A stretch of DNA of 64,000 nucleotides from Capra hircus (GCF_001704415.2 NC_030822.1:55979345-56043344), one strand, 5' to 3'. Shown: positions 32,060-42,296, counted from the first letter of the stretch. A program made the numbers and translations. Notes: a model not told the origin generated them from the letters alone.

Positions 32060-32420
32060 TTTTCATTTCAATAGGCTGGTGCCCAGGTTAACATGACCAC
32101 AGCCACCAGCAGAAAGAACCCAGAGGACAAGTACCAAAAAAAAAAAGAGGCTTGAAGGGTCACTGGGTGGCCAGGATTACAATGTAATGCCAGGCCTCGG
32201 GTCAGTAATGGGGAGGTATTAGTCATCCCTTCAGACCTCGGCTCCATTATTTTTGCCGGAAATGTGAGAATAGCTCTCACTAATAACGTGTGGAATCACT
32301 TCCAACTATTTGCCTTTCAAGTCAGCCTCCTCAGGTCGGGTGACATATCTCGTTTAACAGGGGGTGCCATTAGAGAGAAGATTTAACGTGCGGCTAAAAG
32401 CATTTGTAGCGGGAGCTGTG
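32060..32420. promoter_or_regulatory. Candidate conserved regulatory block
   Basis: A repeat-free block with 'caataggctggtgcccaggt', 'gtcagtaatggggaggtatt', 'cggctccattatttttgccg', 'ctcactaataacgtgtggaa' and 'gggtgccattagagagaag'. The texture of short AT cores between GC-rich spacers suggests an enhancer. No coding signal is present. Confidence 0.4.
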
Positions 32421-32924
32421 GGTGGGTTCCTTTTTAAGCTTCTGTGGCTGGTAACTTGTGTCTCTTCCCTCCGTGCTGTTGGGTTTTGTTACCGGAGCCT
32501 TTTTCTTATCTGAAGAAGGTTGGTCATTAACCCTCCCCTGCCCAAAGCGTCCCCTGGCATGGCCAGGGCAGGTTGAGAGCAGAACCGCTGTCAGCCAAGC
32601 CTGCAGTAGGCTCCAGGGCTGCAGGATGACTGCAAGCATCTCTCCCTCCTTATGTCCCTACCCCTCATCCTGTTTGAATGACCTGGTGTCTCCTTTCCCT
32701 GACCTCTTGCAGAAATAACTCCAGCTTTGCAAACAGAGCCACATGTCCACTGGCCCATGGAATTTGTATATCTACCCACAAAATGAATCATGCCTTTTGC
32801 CACGCACTGACAGGCCCAAAAGCCATGCCAAGAACTGCAGGAAGGAAGGGGTGAGACTTTAGAAGAGGAACTTGTCACTTGATTGAACTTTCTCTTTTTA
32901 CTGAGACTTAATTTTTTTTTTAAG
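32421..32924. other. Non-repeat sequence, no gene seen
   Basis: Overlapping frames on opposite strands (32394-32639, 32458-32718, 32591-32986) cancel each other as evidence. I see no domain or splice context. Confidence 0.35.
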
Positions 32925-32960
32925 TCAAATCCCCAACCAAAGTGCCTAAACAAAGAGGGA
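32925..32960. repeat. 36-bp direct repeat, copy 1
   Basis: The 36 bases here recur without a mismatch at 34175-34210 in the same orientation. The first copy abuts the 5' end of a plus-strand BovB. Flanking bases differ on both sides, so the match ends sharply. Confidence 0.95.
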
Positions 32961-33369
32961 GTTGGACTGTGAAGAAGGCTGAGCACCGAAGAATTGATGC
33001 TTTTGAACTGTGGTGTTGGAGAAGACTCCTGAGAGTCCCTTGGCCTGCAAGGAGATCCAACCAGTCCATTCTGAAGGAGATCAGCCCTGGGATTTCTTTG
33101 GAAGGACTGATGCTAAAGCTGAAACTCCAGTACTTTGGCCACCTCATGCGAAGAGTTGACTCATTGGTAAAAACTCTGATGCTGGGAGGGATTGGGGGCA
33201 GGAGGAGAAGGGGACGACCGAGGATGAGATGGCTGGATGGCATCACGGACTCAATGGATGTGAGTCTGAGTGAACTCCGGGAGATGGTGATGGACAGGGA
33301 GGCCTGGCGTGCTGCAGTCCATGGGGTCACAAAGAGTCGGACACGACTGACTGACTGAACTGAACTGAA
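32961..33369 (+). mobile_element. BovB LINE 3' end, sense copy
   Basis: Starts in the ORF at 'gttggactgtgaagaaggct' and runs to the tail 'gactgactgaactgaactga'. One open frame (to about 33358) encodes the C-terminal part of the BovB polyprotein, without the RT catalytic region. The sequence is very close to the BovB consensus I know, hence relatively young. Confidence 0.93.
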
Positions 33370-33553
33370 TTTTTTCCCCCCCTGAAGGTAAGGAGCCTTT
33401 CAGACCCTGCCTGAGCTTCTTAAATCTTTGCCCCCCTTCCCAACTCCTGGAGTCCTGACCTCTCGAGCCTCAGATTCTCCATTGGAAAGATGGAAACAGT
33501 AACTGCCACCTATCAAAATAGAGGCTGTAACTAAAAATAGTGAGCACAGAGCT
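33370..33553. other. Unique spacer with a MIR-like piece between two BovB copies
   Basis: A T6C7 tract at 33370-33382, then mixed DNA. The part at 33450-33550 ('ctctcgagcctcagattctc', 'cattggaaagatggaaacag') resembles a sense MIR core. It lies inside the segment bracketed by the 36-bp repeat. Confidence 0.5.
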
Positions 33554-34128
33554 CAGTTCAGTTCAGTTCAGTCGCTCAGTTGTGTCCAACTCTTTGCAAC
33601 TCCATGAACCGCAGCACACCAGGCCTCCCTGTCTATCACCAACTCCCGGAGTTTACCCAAACTCATGTCCATTGAGTCGGTGATGCCATCCAACCATCTC
33701 ATCCTCCGTCATCCCCTTCTCCTCCTGCCCTCAATCTTTCACCACATCAGGGTCTTTTCAAATGAATCAGCTCTTTGCATCAGGTGGCCAAAATATTGGA
33801 GTTTCAGCTTCAGCATCAGACCTTCCAATGAACACCCAGGACTGATTTCCTTTAGGATGGACTGGTTGGATCTCCTTGCAGTCCAAGGGACTCTCAAGAG
33901 TCTTCTCCAACAGCACACTTCAAAAGCATCAATTCTTTGGCGCTCAGCTTTCTTTATAGTCCAACTCTCATATCCATACATGACTACTGGAAAAACCATA
34001 GCCTTGCCTAGACAGACATTTGTTGACAAAGTAATGTCTCTACTTTTTAATATGCTGTCTAGGTTGGTCATAACTTTACTTCTAAGGAGTAAGAGTCTTT
34101 TAATTTCATGGCTGCAGTCACCATCTGC
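33554..34128 (-). mobile_element. BovB LINE 3' part, antisense copy
   Basis: Antisense tail (cagttcagttcagttcagtc) at left, then 'gtgatgccatccaaccatct' and on to 'catggctgcagtcaccatct' at the right end. The minus-strand frame 33739-34071 encodes part of the BovB C-terminal region. It opposes the sense copy 185 bp away, so the pair forms an imperfect inverted repeat of about 400 bp. Confidence 0.93.
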
Positions 34129-34174
34129 TAAACCTATATCAATTATATCTCTTTTGGCTACATGTTACAAGGGA

Positions 34175-34210
34175 TCAAATCCCCAACCAAAGTGCCTAAA
34201 CAAAGAGGGA
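34175..34210. repeat. 36-bp direct repeat, copy 2
   Basis: Identical to 32925-32960. The bracketed interior is 1,214 bp. It follows a 46-bp AT-rich piece (34129-34174) after the antisense BovB. Confidence 0.95.
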
Positions 34211-34794
34211 ATGTATTGGATGATGTAACTGACAAGCACGTAGCCTGGCTTCAGACACATAGAGGGGGACTTGGGGACTGTCCCCAGGACAGTTTCTCAC
34301 TCAACATTCCATTCCTCTGTCCTAGTTCCATGTCATACAAGACCTGGTGGCAGCAAGATGGCAGCAGCTGCTTCAGAATGGCACCCTCAGGATCCCAAGC
34401 CCAACAGAGAAGGAGCTGTTCTTCTTCTTAATGACTCACCTAAGTCCTGAGCTGGACACACGTCATGTGAGTTGAGTCATTCCTGAGCCAATCACCATGC
34501 CCTCGGACTTGGAATGTGATCACTGGTAAACTCCACCAGGAGGGGAAGAATGGTGGTGGGAGGGAGCTCTACCTACGTCAAAGCACTGAGAGTTGCATAA
34601 AAGATGTTTTCCCAAAGGAAATTTGTATCATTACCAAAAAAAATGAAGAGAAGAATAAGCAGGCAAGGAGGGGTTCAAATATAGAACTATTCACTGCAAA
34701 TAATCATTTTTCATCCTTCTCTGTGTGCAAGAGAAGGATTATTTGATAGCAATGTGTACTAAAGGAAAGCTCCATGAAGTTCTCCCCCTCCCCC
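34211..34794. other. Unassigned old-repeat-like DNA, no gene
   Basis: 34270-34530 ('gacctggtggcagcaagatg', 'tcttaatgactcacctaag', 'cacacgtcatgtgagttgag') has the wording of an old interspersed LTR or DNA element, but I cannot name it. The rest is AT-rich. No gene is seen. Confidence 0.35.
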
Positions 34795-35010
34795 TGAAAA
34801 AAAATTATTCAGCAAAGAACCTCCTTCTCCATATATAGTAATATATTGATTACACCCTTCGTGGCACTTTTCTCAATCTGCCTTCTATTAGAGTTACTTA
34901 CTCCAAGTGTCTATCTGCTCCATTGTAACAGAGCCTCTCGAGCTAAAGGACTAGGTCTTACTCACCTCCATACCCCTCACAGCACCAAGAGCATAAGGGG
35001 ACATCCGCTC
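34795..35010 (+). mobile_element. L2 LINE 3' end, probable
   Basis: 'gtgtctatctgctccattgt', 'cgagctaaaggactaggtct' and 'tcacctccatacccctcaca' fit the sense L2 3' terminus. Confidence 0.55.
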
Positions 35011-36229
35011 GCATAGGAGATGATTCCAGACCCCATACTGGCTCCCAGGGTCTGGCTCACTTCTCTTCTCTTCCCTCCCCTGATCATTGCATCTGTGCGG
35101 AGGAGGGAGACTCACAGAGATTACTGGCCCAATGAACTCAAGGCAAAATGTTCCCTGAAGCCCCCTCTTCTGCTAGAATGAGCTTCTACTACAGTTTCTC
35201 TCATATTGTACTCAGATGGTTTTCCAGATTCCCCACTACAAAGAAAAATCTCTGGGAGCAGACAGGACCTTATCTTTCCATTTTCTTGATCCTTGGTACC
35301 TGGAACAGCATCTGGCACGAAGAAACTGCCCTAGTAAGTGGTGTAACTACCCCAGATCTCACTCACCATCACCCCCAGATTCTCAAGAAGAGCTTCATGG
35401 TCAGAGCTACAGAAAGGGCATCCAGGTGAGGGCTTACAGAGCTGGAGGAACACACAAACCACAGGAACAGAACAGGCAGACACAGAGAGGGTACAAGAAG
35501 CCCAACAGGCTATAGGGTGTAGTAAACTGAGCTAATGGGAAAGGAGGCGAAGTAGGGTGGATGTGACTTGATTCACGATCAGGTTGGTATTCATGGGGAA
35601 GAGGGAGGCCTAATTAGTGAGGAGCTGGCAGTAGAGACCCTCAAAGGCAGATGGATAACACAGCTATGGCTTCGGATGGTCATCCTGGTCAGAACAGGAC
35701 CCCAGTGGCATCAGGAAGGCGAGAGGAACAGGCTCAGCTCCCTGGGATGGGGGTGGTAAAGGGTCAGAAAGGAGGTCAGTCCTAGCATCTGTCAGGTGAG
35801 ACTGAAGCTCTGGGGCAGGAGAGCTGAGAGGGAAACTGAGCAGAATCCCAGTTGTATGAATCGAACACTTTAGTAAACAATCAAGGGAAGGGTGTTTGTT
35901 CCCCAGTGAACTGGATCCTGGGCCTGTGGGCAGACATCTGAGCACATCTCTCCTGCTGGTAAGATGGAGATGCTGGTACCTGCCAAGCCCAGTTAAGGCC
36001 TGACGCACCTCAGGAGAAGGCTTGGGTGACTGCGCCCTGGGGGGCTGAGGAAGGCAGGACTGACAGGCTGGCCTGGGTGAGAAAGGCTTCCTGGCAGACT
36101 CCCAGACTGAGTGTGTGTCCAGGGCCAGGTACAGAGCCACTGCCAGCAGCATCTGACCTCACGGATCCCCCTAGTCAACAAGGAGCAAAAGCAGGAGGCT
36201 CCAGAGGCTCCCTTGGCTTTGGAGAAAGC
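35011..36229. other. 1.2 kb without a recognised gene
   Basis: It may contain further L2 remnants near 35280-35330 and 35430-35760 and a MIR-like piece near 35940-35990, all weak. Opposing frames at 35664-36152 (minus) and 36026-36322 (plus) have no domains. Confidence 0.3.
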
Positions 36230-36560
36230 TCTGCAAACAAAACTCAGTTTTTAGGGGTTAATCCGCAGCCCCAGGAGGAGGTGGGGGCCTCCTCTGCAGG
36301 GCAGAGCCAGCGAGTGGGCTGAAACTAAACGAAAAGCACGGGCTGCCGGCCTGAGATTAGTCTGGCAGCAGCTCCAAAGACCGGCCCTTCAATCACCGGG
36401 CTTGTCCCAGCCCTCAAACGCGCCAGCCGCCTCACACCAGCCCAGCTAATGGGGCTGAGCTGCGGAGGCCACCACCTCTGTCTCCGGGCTAACAGTGCTG
36501 GTTTGCTGCTCTGAATCACAGTTCCCCAGCAGCCGCAGGACCCCGGACTCCGCCTAGTCT
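36230..36560. promoter_or_regulatory. Candidate regulatory block upstream of the CpG island
   Basis: Repeat-free and moderately GC- and CpG-containing. It has 'gggttaatccgcagccccag', 'cctgagattagtctggcagc', 'ccttcaatcaccgggcttgt' and 'agcccagctaatggggctga'. Position 0.6-0.9 kb before the CpG island fits a promoter-proximal element. Inference only. Confidence 0.35.
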
Positions 36561-36825
36561 GTGGGCCTGACCCCTTGCATGTTTCCTCAGCGCCTACCAT
36601 GTGCAGAGCATCCTACCTCCTCATTCCCCTGCCGCCTGCCACTCTCACCAGCCTCAGGGTGAAGGGCTGGAGCCAAGCTCAGACAGCCCTTTGTGCAGCC
36701 GTTGATTTGGGCCATAGATTCTATGCATGGTGGGGGTGCCAGAAGTAGCGTGCCCAGTGGTGAGAGGCGAGGAGAGACAAGAGGCGGTCTACGCTTTCTC
36801 CTAAGCCCTGAGGCCCTGTGCGTGG

Positions 36826-36925
36826 GTGCTAAGTGGCTTCAGTCATGCACAATACTTGTGACCCTATGGAGGGTAGCCCACCAGGCTCCTCTGTCCAGAG
36901 GAGCAAAAATACTGGAGTCTGTCTC
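36826..36925 (-). mobile_element. Bov SINE, diverged and truncated
   Basis: 'gctaagtggcttcagtcatg', 'ggtagcccaccaggctcctc' and 'aaaatactggagtctg' are an antisense Bov unit with losses inside. Confidence 0.75.
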
Positions 36926-36984
36926 TACCTGCTCAGGAACACAGGGAGCATGGAATCTGAGCAGTTTCCATCCCATTTGAGAGA

Positions 36985-36985
<1 letters not shown>

Positions 36986-37030
<45 letters not shown>
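36986..37030. repeat. (CA)n microsatellite, 45 bp
   Basis: About 22 uninterrupted CA units, 110 bp before the CpG island. It generates the Cys-Val runs of a spurious minus-strand frame. Its length makes it a likely polymorphic marker. Confidence 0.97.
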
Positions 37031-37033
<3 letters not shown>

Positions 37034-37139
37034 GAGCCAAGAGCCCCCAGGGCAGGGATGGAAACTGAGATTGAAATGTACCATTTGCTCAAGCACGGGA
37101 CCAAGCTCTGGTTTCTCTGGGTGCTGGATTTCTAAAGGG

Positions 37140-38040
37140 AAGGGGGGGTCTCCTTTGCCAGGCCGGGTGGCCCCCATCCCTCGACACCCGCCGCCACCCC
37201 AGCCCTTCCCTGGTGGGTCCCTTGTGAGAACGCACCCCGCACATCTCCGCAAAGGCCCGGAGGCGCCCTGGGAGGGGGTGTGGGCAGCAGATGCGGTAAG
37301 GGGGCGGGCGGGTAGCGAGGAGGGGCTGCCTGGGCGCCGCTGTCCCCGAGGGCCTCCCCGAGGGAGGGAGAGAAGCGCCGCAGAGGGAAAGGGGAGCAAA
37401 GGGCGCCGGCGCGAACAGGGCGAGCAGCCGCGGCGAGGCTGTTGCTCTCGAACCGGCGGGCGGCTCCGCCAGCGCTTCTAATCACCCACCTCGGCGCGGG
37501 CCGCTCGCCGCGCCCCGCAACCGGCCCCCGGGACCTGTCAGCTCGCGGACCCGGACGGCCCTCGGACGGGCGCGCGGGCCCGGCCGCCGGCTCCTGGGCA
37601 GCTCCTGCCGCGGCCGCGGTGCCCGGCTGCCTCCTGCCGTAGTGAGCGCCCGGCGGACGCCGCATCCTTGCCGGCGCCGCGTCCAGGGCGGCGCGCGGGA
37701 GAGCCCCTTGTCACCCCGCGCGCCCAGCCCGCCCGCTGCCTTCACCCGCCTCCTGCCCTCGCCTCAGCTCTGGGAGGGGGAGCCCCGTGCGACCTCAGGC
37801 CTCCCCTCAGGGTCGGTGCCCCACCCTGCCGCCACACACACAGATCGGCTCCGGGAGGAGCAGGGAGCGGCCGCAGCAGGGAGCCGAAGCCCAAAATCAG
37901 GTGGGAGGCGAGCTGGAGAAAGGGACACAGGGAAACCCGAGGGAGGTCCCTCGGCATCCTCGGGAGGGGACAGGAGCTAACCCCCGCCGCCCAGTCCGGC
38001 ATCTGCTCCCCGTCGCTGAAAAGACAGCCGATTATGGGCA
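37140..38040. promoter_or_regulatory. Strong CpG island, candidate promoter of unknown gene or ncRNA
   Basis: By direct count about 50 CpG dinucleotides fall in the 300 bases 37381-37680, with lower but clear enrichment out to 37140 and 38040. The rest of the window is CpG-poor. GC-box-like strings (agggggcgggcggg, 37296-37310) and two NotI-type octamers (GCGGCCGC) are present. A donor-like string (atgcg/gtaagg) lies at about 37294. No TATA box is clear and direction cannot be decided. Frames here (37132-37665 minus, 37668-38360 plus) are alanine/proline/arginine-rich and expected from GC content. Known biology: such islands usually mark transcription starts of broadly or developmentally expressed genes. 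Which transcript starts here is unknown. Confidence 0.75.
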
Positions 38041-38679
38041 GCCCAGAAGGGAAGGCCACTCTCCTCTCATCCAGCCTCCCAGCTCGCTCACCCTGTTGGA
38101 CCCCCTGCGTCCTGCTCCTCCCCTTGCCTATGGGCAGCTATGGCCTCTTTGTGCCCCCAATTCCGAAGGCTGGCGACCGTGCTCAGAGTTCCCAGGGGTG
38201 CAGATCAGTGATGTCCCACACGGTTCTTGACAAGGACAGACAGATGCTTTCTCAAGCTTGTGTTAAGCACAGCTTCGACCTAAAGGCCTCTTTTCACTTT
38301 CCCACCAGATTGCCTGGCCTCAGCTGCTCTGAGGAAATAAAGGCACCACTGCAATATTAGCCAGGTCTCCCAGCTCTTGAGGAAGGCCCCAGGGCACCCA
38401 TCTTTAAGGACACTACCTCATGCTTGCAGCCAGTCCACCCCACCCCAGCAACTCCCCCACCTGGAGGACTTCCCTGGTCACTGCAGTCCACAGGGATGCC
38501 CCCCTAACCTATGCACTGATGATCTGCTGCTCAGGAGGCCATGCCTCTACAAGCGGATTCTAGCTTTGTTCTCCAGGAGTTTCGAGTGCCTGTGTTTGAC
38601 TCCCCCAGGGAAAAGTAAGGTCCTCACAAGCAATAACTACTGCTCTGCTTGTTTTGATTCCCATGAAGCTGAGCTTAGA
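38041..38679. other. Downstream shore of the CpG island, no gene resolved
   Basis: CpG density falls off. A plus-strand frame continues to 38360 without an ATG near its start. An AATAAA lies at 38334-38339, but there is no supporting exon structure. Confidence 0.35.
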
Positions 38680-38693
38680 CTGATGCAGCGTAA

Positions 38694-38916
38694 AGTGAAA
38701 GTGAAGTCGCTCAGTAGTGGCAGACTCTTTGTGACCCCATGGACTGTAGCCTGCACCACGTCTCTCCATCCATGGGATTGTCCAGGCAAGAGTACCGGAG
38801 TGGGTTGCCATTTCCTTCTCCAGGGGATCTTCCCGACCCAGGGATCGATCCCAGGTCTCCTGCCTTGCAGGCAGACACTTCACCCTCTGAGCCATCAGGG
38901 AAGCTTAAGCACTTCC
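38694..38916 (-). mobile_element. Bov-tA SINE with TSD
   Basis: Antisense unit from 'gtgaagtcgctcagtagtgg' to 'gagccatcagggaagc'. The 14-bp TSD ctgatgcagcgtaa / ctgatgtagcgtaa (38680-38693, 38917-38930; one mismatch) brackets it. The following 'gcactcaataaatgccca' suggests it entered the 3' end of a MIR. Confidence 0.95.
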
Positions 38917-39179
38917 CTGATGTAGCGTAAGCACTCAATAAATGCCCATGGACTTGGCTGATAGATGCATGGACTTGCAAGGGGGGCACTGTACCCTCCA
39001 GAGAGAAAGATGGCCTTACTCTTCTCTTCCCCACCAGGAGTAAACTAAGGTCATGTGTCCTCGGACTGTCTCAAAAATCAGCAGAGCCCAGCCCTCCCCT
39101 CGTCCCTGCTTCCCTCCAGCCACCTTGGCCCTCTGAATCCCTGTGGGTTTAGAGAGGCCGATGCTTGTGGCTCTTACCA

Positions 39180-39420
39180 ACATCAATTTGCAGTCACCAG
39201 GATGCAACTTCACCCTATGCTGCGTTCATAAATTAATCTCCTGGGATTAGATTCTGTGTTTTAGTAACACTCCTGAGGCATTGTATTTACACATTAATAA
39301 TAAAAGAAAAGAGTGAGACAAGTTCTGACAACTTTCAATAACATTCAGAAATAAAGTGTGAGGCGAGGAAGTGTCCAAAGTTAATTAAGACCATTTGGTG
39401 GTGACGGGGGTGGGAGGCAG
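39180..39420. promoter_or_regulatory. Candidate conserved regulatory block
   Basis: AT-rich and repeat-free: 'gcgttcataaattaatctcc', 'gggattagattctgtgtttt', 'tttacacattaataataaaa', 'ccaaagttaattaagaccat'. TAAT-type cores are dense across 240 bp. No coding signal. Enhancer candidate by composition. Confidence 0.4.
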
Positions 39421-39947
39421 TGCCTGCCGCTCTCTGACAGGTGCTATTTCTGAAACCCGTTTTCCCTGTCTTCAGTGTACCTGATGCCTGCAGAAAAGGA
39501 GGTGCTGTAATAAACAGAACTACTGGCGTGAGCTGGGACTTCCTTGTGTGTGGTTTACACTGCTATGGTCTACAGTGTTGTGGATACTTGGCTGGAATTT
39601 GTGGAGGGTCCCTAGGGAAAAAAAGGAGCGATTTGGCCCTTCCCTGTGGTTAGCAGATGGTGTGTCCAGACTGTTCACATCTGCTCCATGTAAGTGGGGT
39701 CCTAGAGGAAGTTAAGGGGTGCCCTATTCCTTGGAGAAGGGCTGGCAGCTCATTTTCCCACTTTTAGTTATAAGAGCCTTCCAGACACTGACCTAACTAG
39801 AACATCATCCCAGAACAGGAGGGGAAATGGCTCTAGTACCGAAAAAGAGAGACTCCTAAAATTGGGTATGGAGTGAAGCTGGACATTCCTGCATAATAAC
39901 AAGTATGACTTATTGCACAAATGCTTGTATTTTAAGCGTGCATGGGT
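39421..39947. other. Non-repeat sequence, no gene seen
   Basis: A weak 71-codon plus-strand frame (39441-39653) has no recognisable domain. Confidence 0.35.
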
Positions 39948-40164
39948 GTGTCAGTCACCCAGTCATGTCCAACTCTTTGCATCCCTATGGACTGTATGTA
40001 GCCTGCCAGGCTCCTCTGTCCATGGGATTTTTCAGGCAAGAATACTGGAGTGGGTTGCGATTTTCCTCCTGCAGGGGATCATCCTGACCCAGGATTGAAC
40101 CCGCATCTTCTGTGTTTCCTGCATTGCAGGCACATTCTTTACCTGCTGAGCCATCAGGGAAGCC
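39948..40164 (-). mobile_element. Bov-tA SINE
   Basis: Antisense unit from 'gtgtcagtcacccagtcatg' through 'gcaagaatactggagtgggt' to 'gctgagccatcagggaagcc', with a small internal duplication (gtatgtagcc) and an extra 'tgtgtttc' near the head. Confidence 0.92.
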
Positions 40165-40180
40165 TGCATACACTGTGCAT

Positions 40181-40334
40181 TGTTGTTGCTCTTGTTCAGG
40201 CGCTCAGTCATGTCCGGCTCTGCAACCCCATGGACTGAAGCACGCCAGGCTTCCCTGTCCTTCACTATTTCCCAGAGTTTGCTCAAACTCATGTTCACTG
40301 AGTTGATGATACCATCTAGTCATCTCATCCCCTG
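40181..40334 (-). mobile_element. BovB LINE 3' end
   Basis: Antisense BovB terminus: 'tcaggcgctcagtcatgtcc', 'ccatggactgaagcacgcc', 'gatgataccatctagtcatc'. About 150 bp are present, 16 bp after the preceding SINE. Confidence 0.88.
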
Positions 40335-41959
40335 TATGTTTTTGTATTTTCTTCATTTCCCTTTTAGCTTCTTTCAGTTTTAGAATAGGTCCTTTTTTAA
40401 AAATGCAGAGCCTTTCTTTCATAAAGGACTTAGAAGAAGAGGAAGTAGAATTCTCCTTGTTTCTTTCTTGAGCCCAGATGGACCACTGTGTGTTGGGCCT
40501 GACAGGACAAAAGGGAGATGCTCAGAGAAATGTTTCCCATGCTACCTATGGGGCCCCTCCAGAGTGGATCTTCTCAGAGTTCTTTTCTTCACTTTCTCTA
40601 CAGTGTTTTGTCCATGTAAGGGACGAATGAATTCCTTCCTATCCCAAGGGATTTCCTTTGATTTTTATTGGCAGTAGAATAAATTGGCAGCATCAAACTC
40701 TTCAGCTGTATCCCAAATGATATGTAATCCCAGCTCACCATTCTCCATCTTTGATGGAGTCTATCGTCTAAAAGAGAGAAGAGGAAGGACAAATGGAAAT
40801 GGGAGTTTGGAAGAGAATGATCATCCAGGTTCCCATCACAGTCTGAGATTTCCAACTCGATTAAGATTTTCAGCGAGTGACCATAGTCTTGTTTTCTGTT
40901 CTGGACTTCTTGCTCTTGGCTTCACTAAAGGGCTTTGCAGTAGCCAGGCAGATCTCATCTGTCCTTTGAAACATGATGTTTCATGGGCAAGTATATTTCA
41001 GAAGGAAAATGAGGGTTGGGTCTAGCCAGGTGCTTTCAATACACCTCCCATTCCAACCTTCTAACAGGGGAGAAAATGCAAAATAAAAAGAAAGACCACC
41101 TGAGCAAAAGCCCTCACAAGCAACAGACTCAGTTCCTCAACAGGGCCTCTTAGAAATTGACTCCTCTCTCAGATCTTAGGTTTGCCCTGATCGCAGGCCT
41201 GCTTGTTCTCGATCACCAATGCTGCTGCCCTGTGGCTAGGTTTCCAGGAGAAAGTAAGTGATTGGGAAGCACAGGGACTGGGCACAATGAAAGACCCATC
41301 AGCTGAGCTATACCAGGAGGCTGTCTGCCCAGTGGACGGGCCAAGGGAGAAAACCTGTAAACTGCGTGGGAGTCACAACACGGGACTTTGCACTAACTAG
41401 TTCATTCATTCACTCCAAACAGCTCGCAACAAGCGTCAGTATTCTGCGGTCCACTATGAAGAGAGGTTTCTGAAAAGAGTAGAGACAGTGCTACAGGTCC
41501 AAGGCTGTTATTTAAAGAGATGAGTGGAACACCACCAACAGATAGCTTCTGGGCAATCAGTGCAGACGCCATGGCCACATCTGTTTCTTGGGGACTAGCG
41601 AGGCAGAGGATGGGAATTCAGAAATAGAGACTGCCATGCTTCCAAGATCTGCTGAAGGATATGTCCTAGGGGGCCCTAATCTCATGGCCACACTCACCCC
41701 CTACTCTGCCACCCTGCTCCAGGTTAGATCCCCTCAGAAACTCACTTCTTAGACATTAGAATAATTATTCCAGCTGCCCTCCATCTTAAGCTATCCCTTA
41801 CCTGGTCTACATGGCTTCCTAGGAAGAAAGGAAGTCAGGAATGATGCCACTGAATTCTAGGCTCCAGAATTTCAAGCATTTTTTTAAGCTATTTCTGTGA
41901 ATGAGCCCTTGGGGACTCAGTGATTTTCTCATCACGTTCAATATGATGTAGACATTAAG
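40335..41959. other. 1.6 kb without a recognised gene
   Basis: Longest repeat-poor interval in this half. Frames at 40468-40677, 40684-41025 and 41203-41400 on the plus strand are not in a consistent splice pattern and show no domain. I see no island or clear regulatory signature. Confidence 0.35.
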
Positions 41960-42000
41960 CATGAAGGTCTGGAATAGAGGATCTGGATTTGACTCTTGGT
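41960..42000 (+). mobile_element. MIR SINE, left part
   Basis: 'ggtctggaatagaggatctg' and 'gatttgactcttggtcagaa' begin a sense MIR whose body continues at 42297. Confidence 0.75.
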
Positions 42001-42012
42001 CAGAACACTTAC

Positions 42013-42284
42013 CGGAGAAGGCAATGGCACCCCACTCCAGAACTCTTGCCTGGAAAATCCCATGGAGAGAGGAGCCTGGTGGGCTGCAGTCCATGGGGCC
42101 GCAAAGAGTCAGACACGACTGAGCGACTTCACTTTCACTTTTCACTTTCATGCATTGGAGAAGGAAATGGCAACCCACTCCAGTGTTCTTGCCTGAAGAA
42201 TCCCAGGGACGGGGGAGCCTGGCGGGCTGCTGTCTATGGGGTCACACAGGGTCGGACACGACTGAAGCGACTTAGCAGCAGCAG
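42013..42284 (+). mobile_element. Complete Bov-A2 SINE (dimer) with perfect TSD
   Basis: Two A units: 'ggagaaggcaatggcacccc' to the linker 'cttcactttcacttttcact', then 'ttggagaaggaaatggcaac' to 'cgacttagcagcagcagc'. A perfect 12-bp TSD, cagaacacttac, lies at 42001-42012 and 42285-42296. The near-consensus sequence and identical TSD point to a fairly recent insertion into the MIR. Confidence 0.97.
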
Positions 42285-42296
42285 CAGAACACTTAC

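Noticed and set aside
32920..33358. 130-140-codon frames on both strands
   Set aside because: Both are translations of the BovB 3' end; the plus-strand one is the real BovB phase but only a fragment.
36839..37399. 186-codon minus-strand frame with a Cys-Val run
   Set aside because: The run is the (CA)n microsatellite and the rest is GC-rich DNA and a SINE fragment.
37132..37665. 177-codon minus-strand frame in the CpG island starting at an ATG with A at -3
   Set aside because: Low-complexity Ala/Pro/Arg/Gly composition expected where stop codons are rare. Equal-length frames exist on the other strand, with no domain or exon continuation.
38334..38339. AATAAA as the 3' end of a short gene from the CpG island
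   Set aside because: No supporting exon, GU-rich element or coding frame. The hexamer is common by chance.
37668..38360. 230-codon plus-strand frame from the CpG island to an AATAAA
   Set aside because: It begins at a TTG rather than an ATG, has no domain, and the second half is not GC-driven but also not protein-like.
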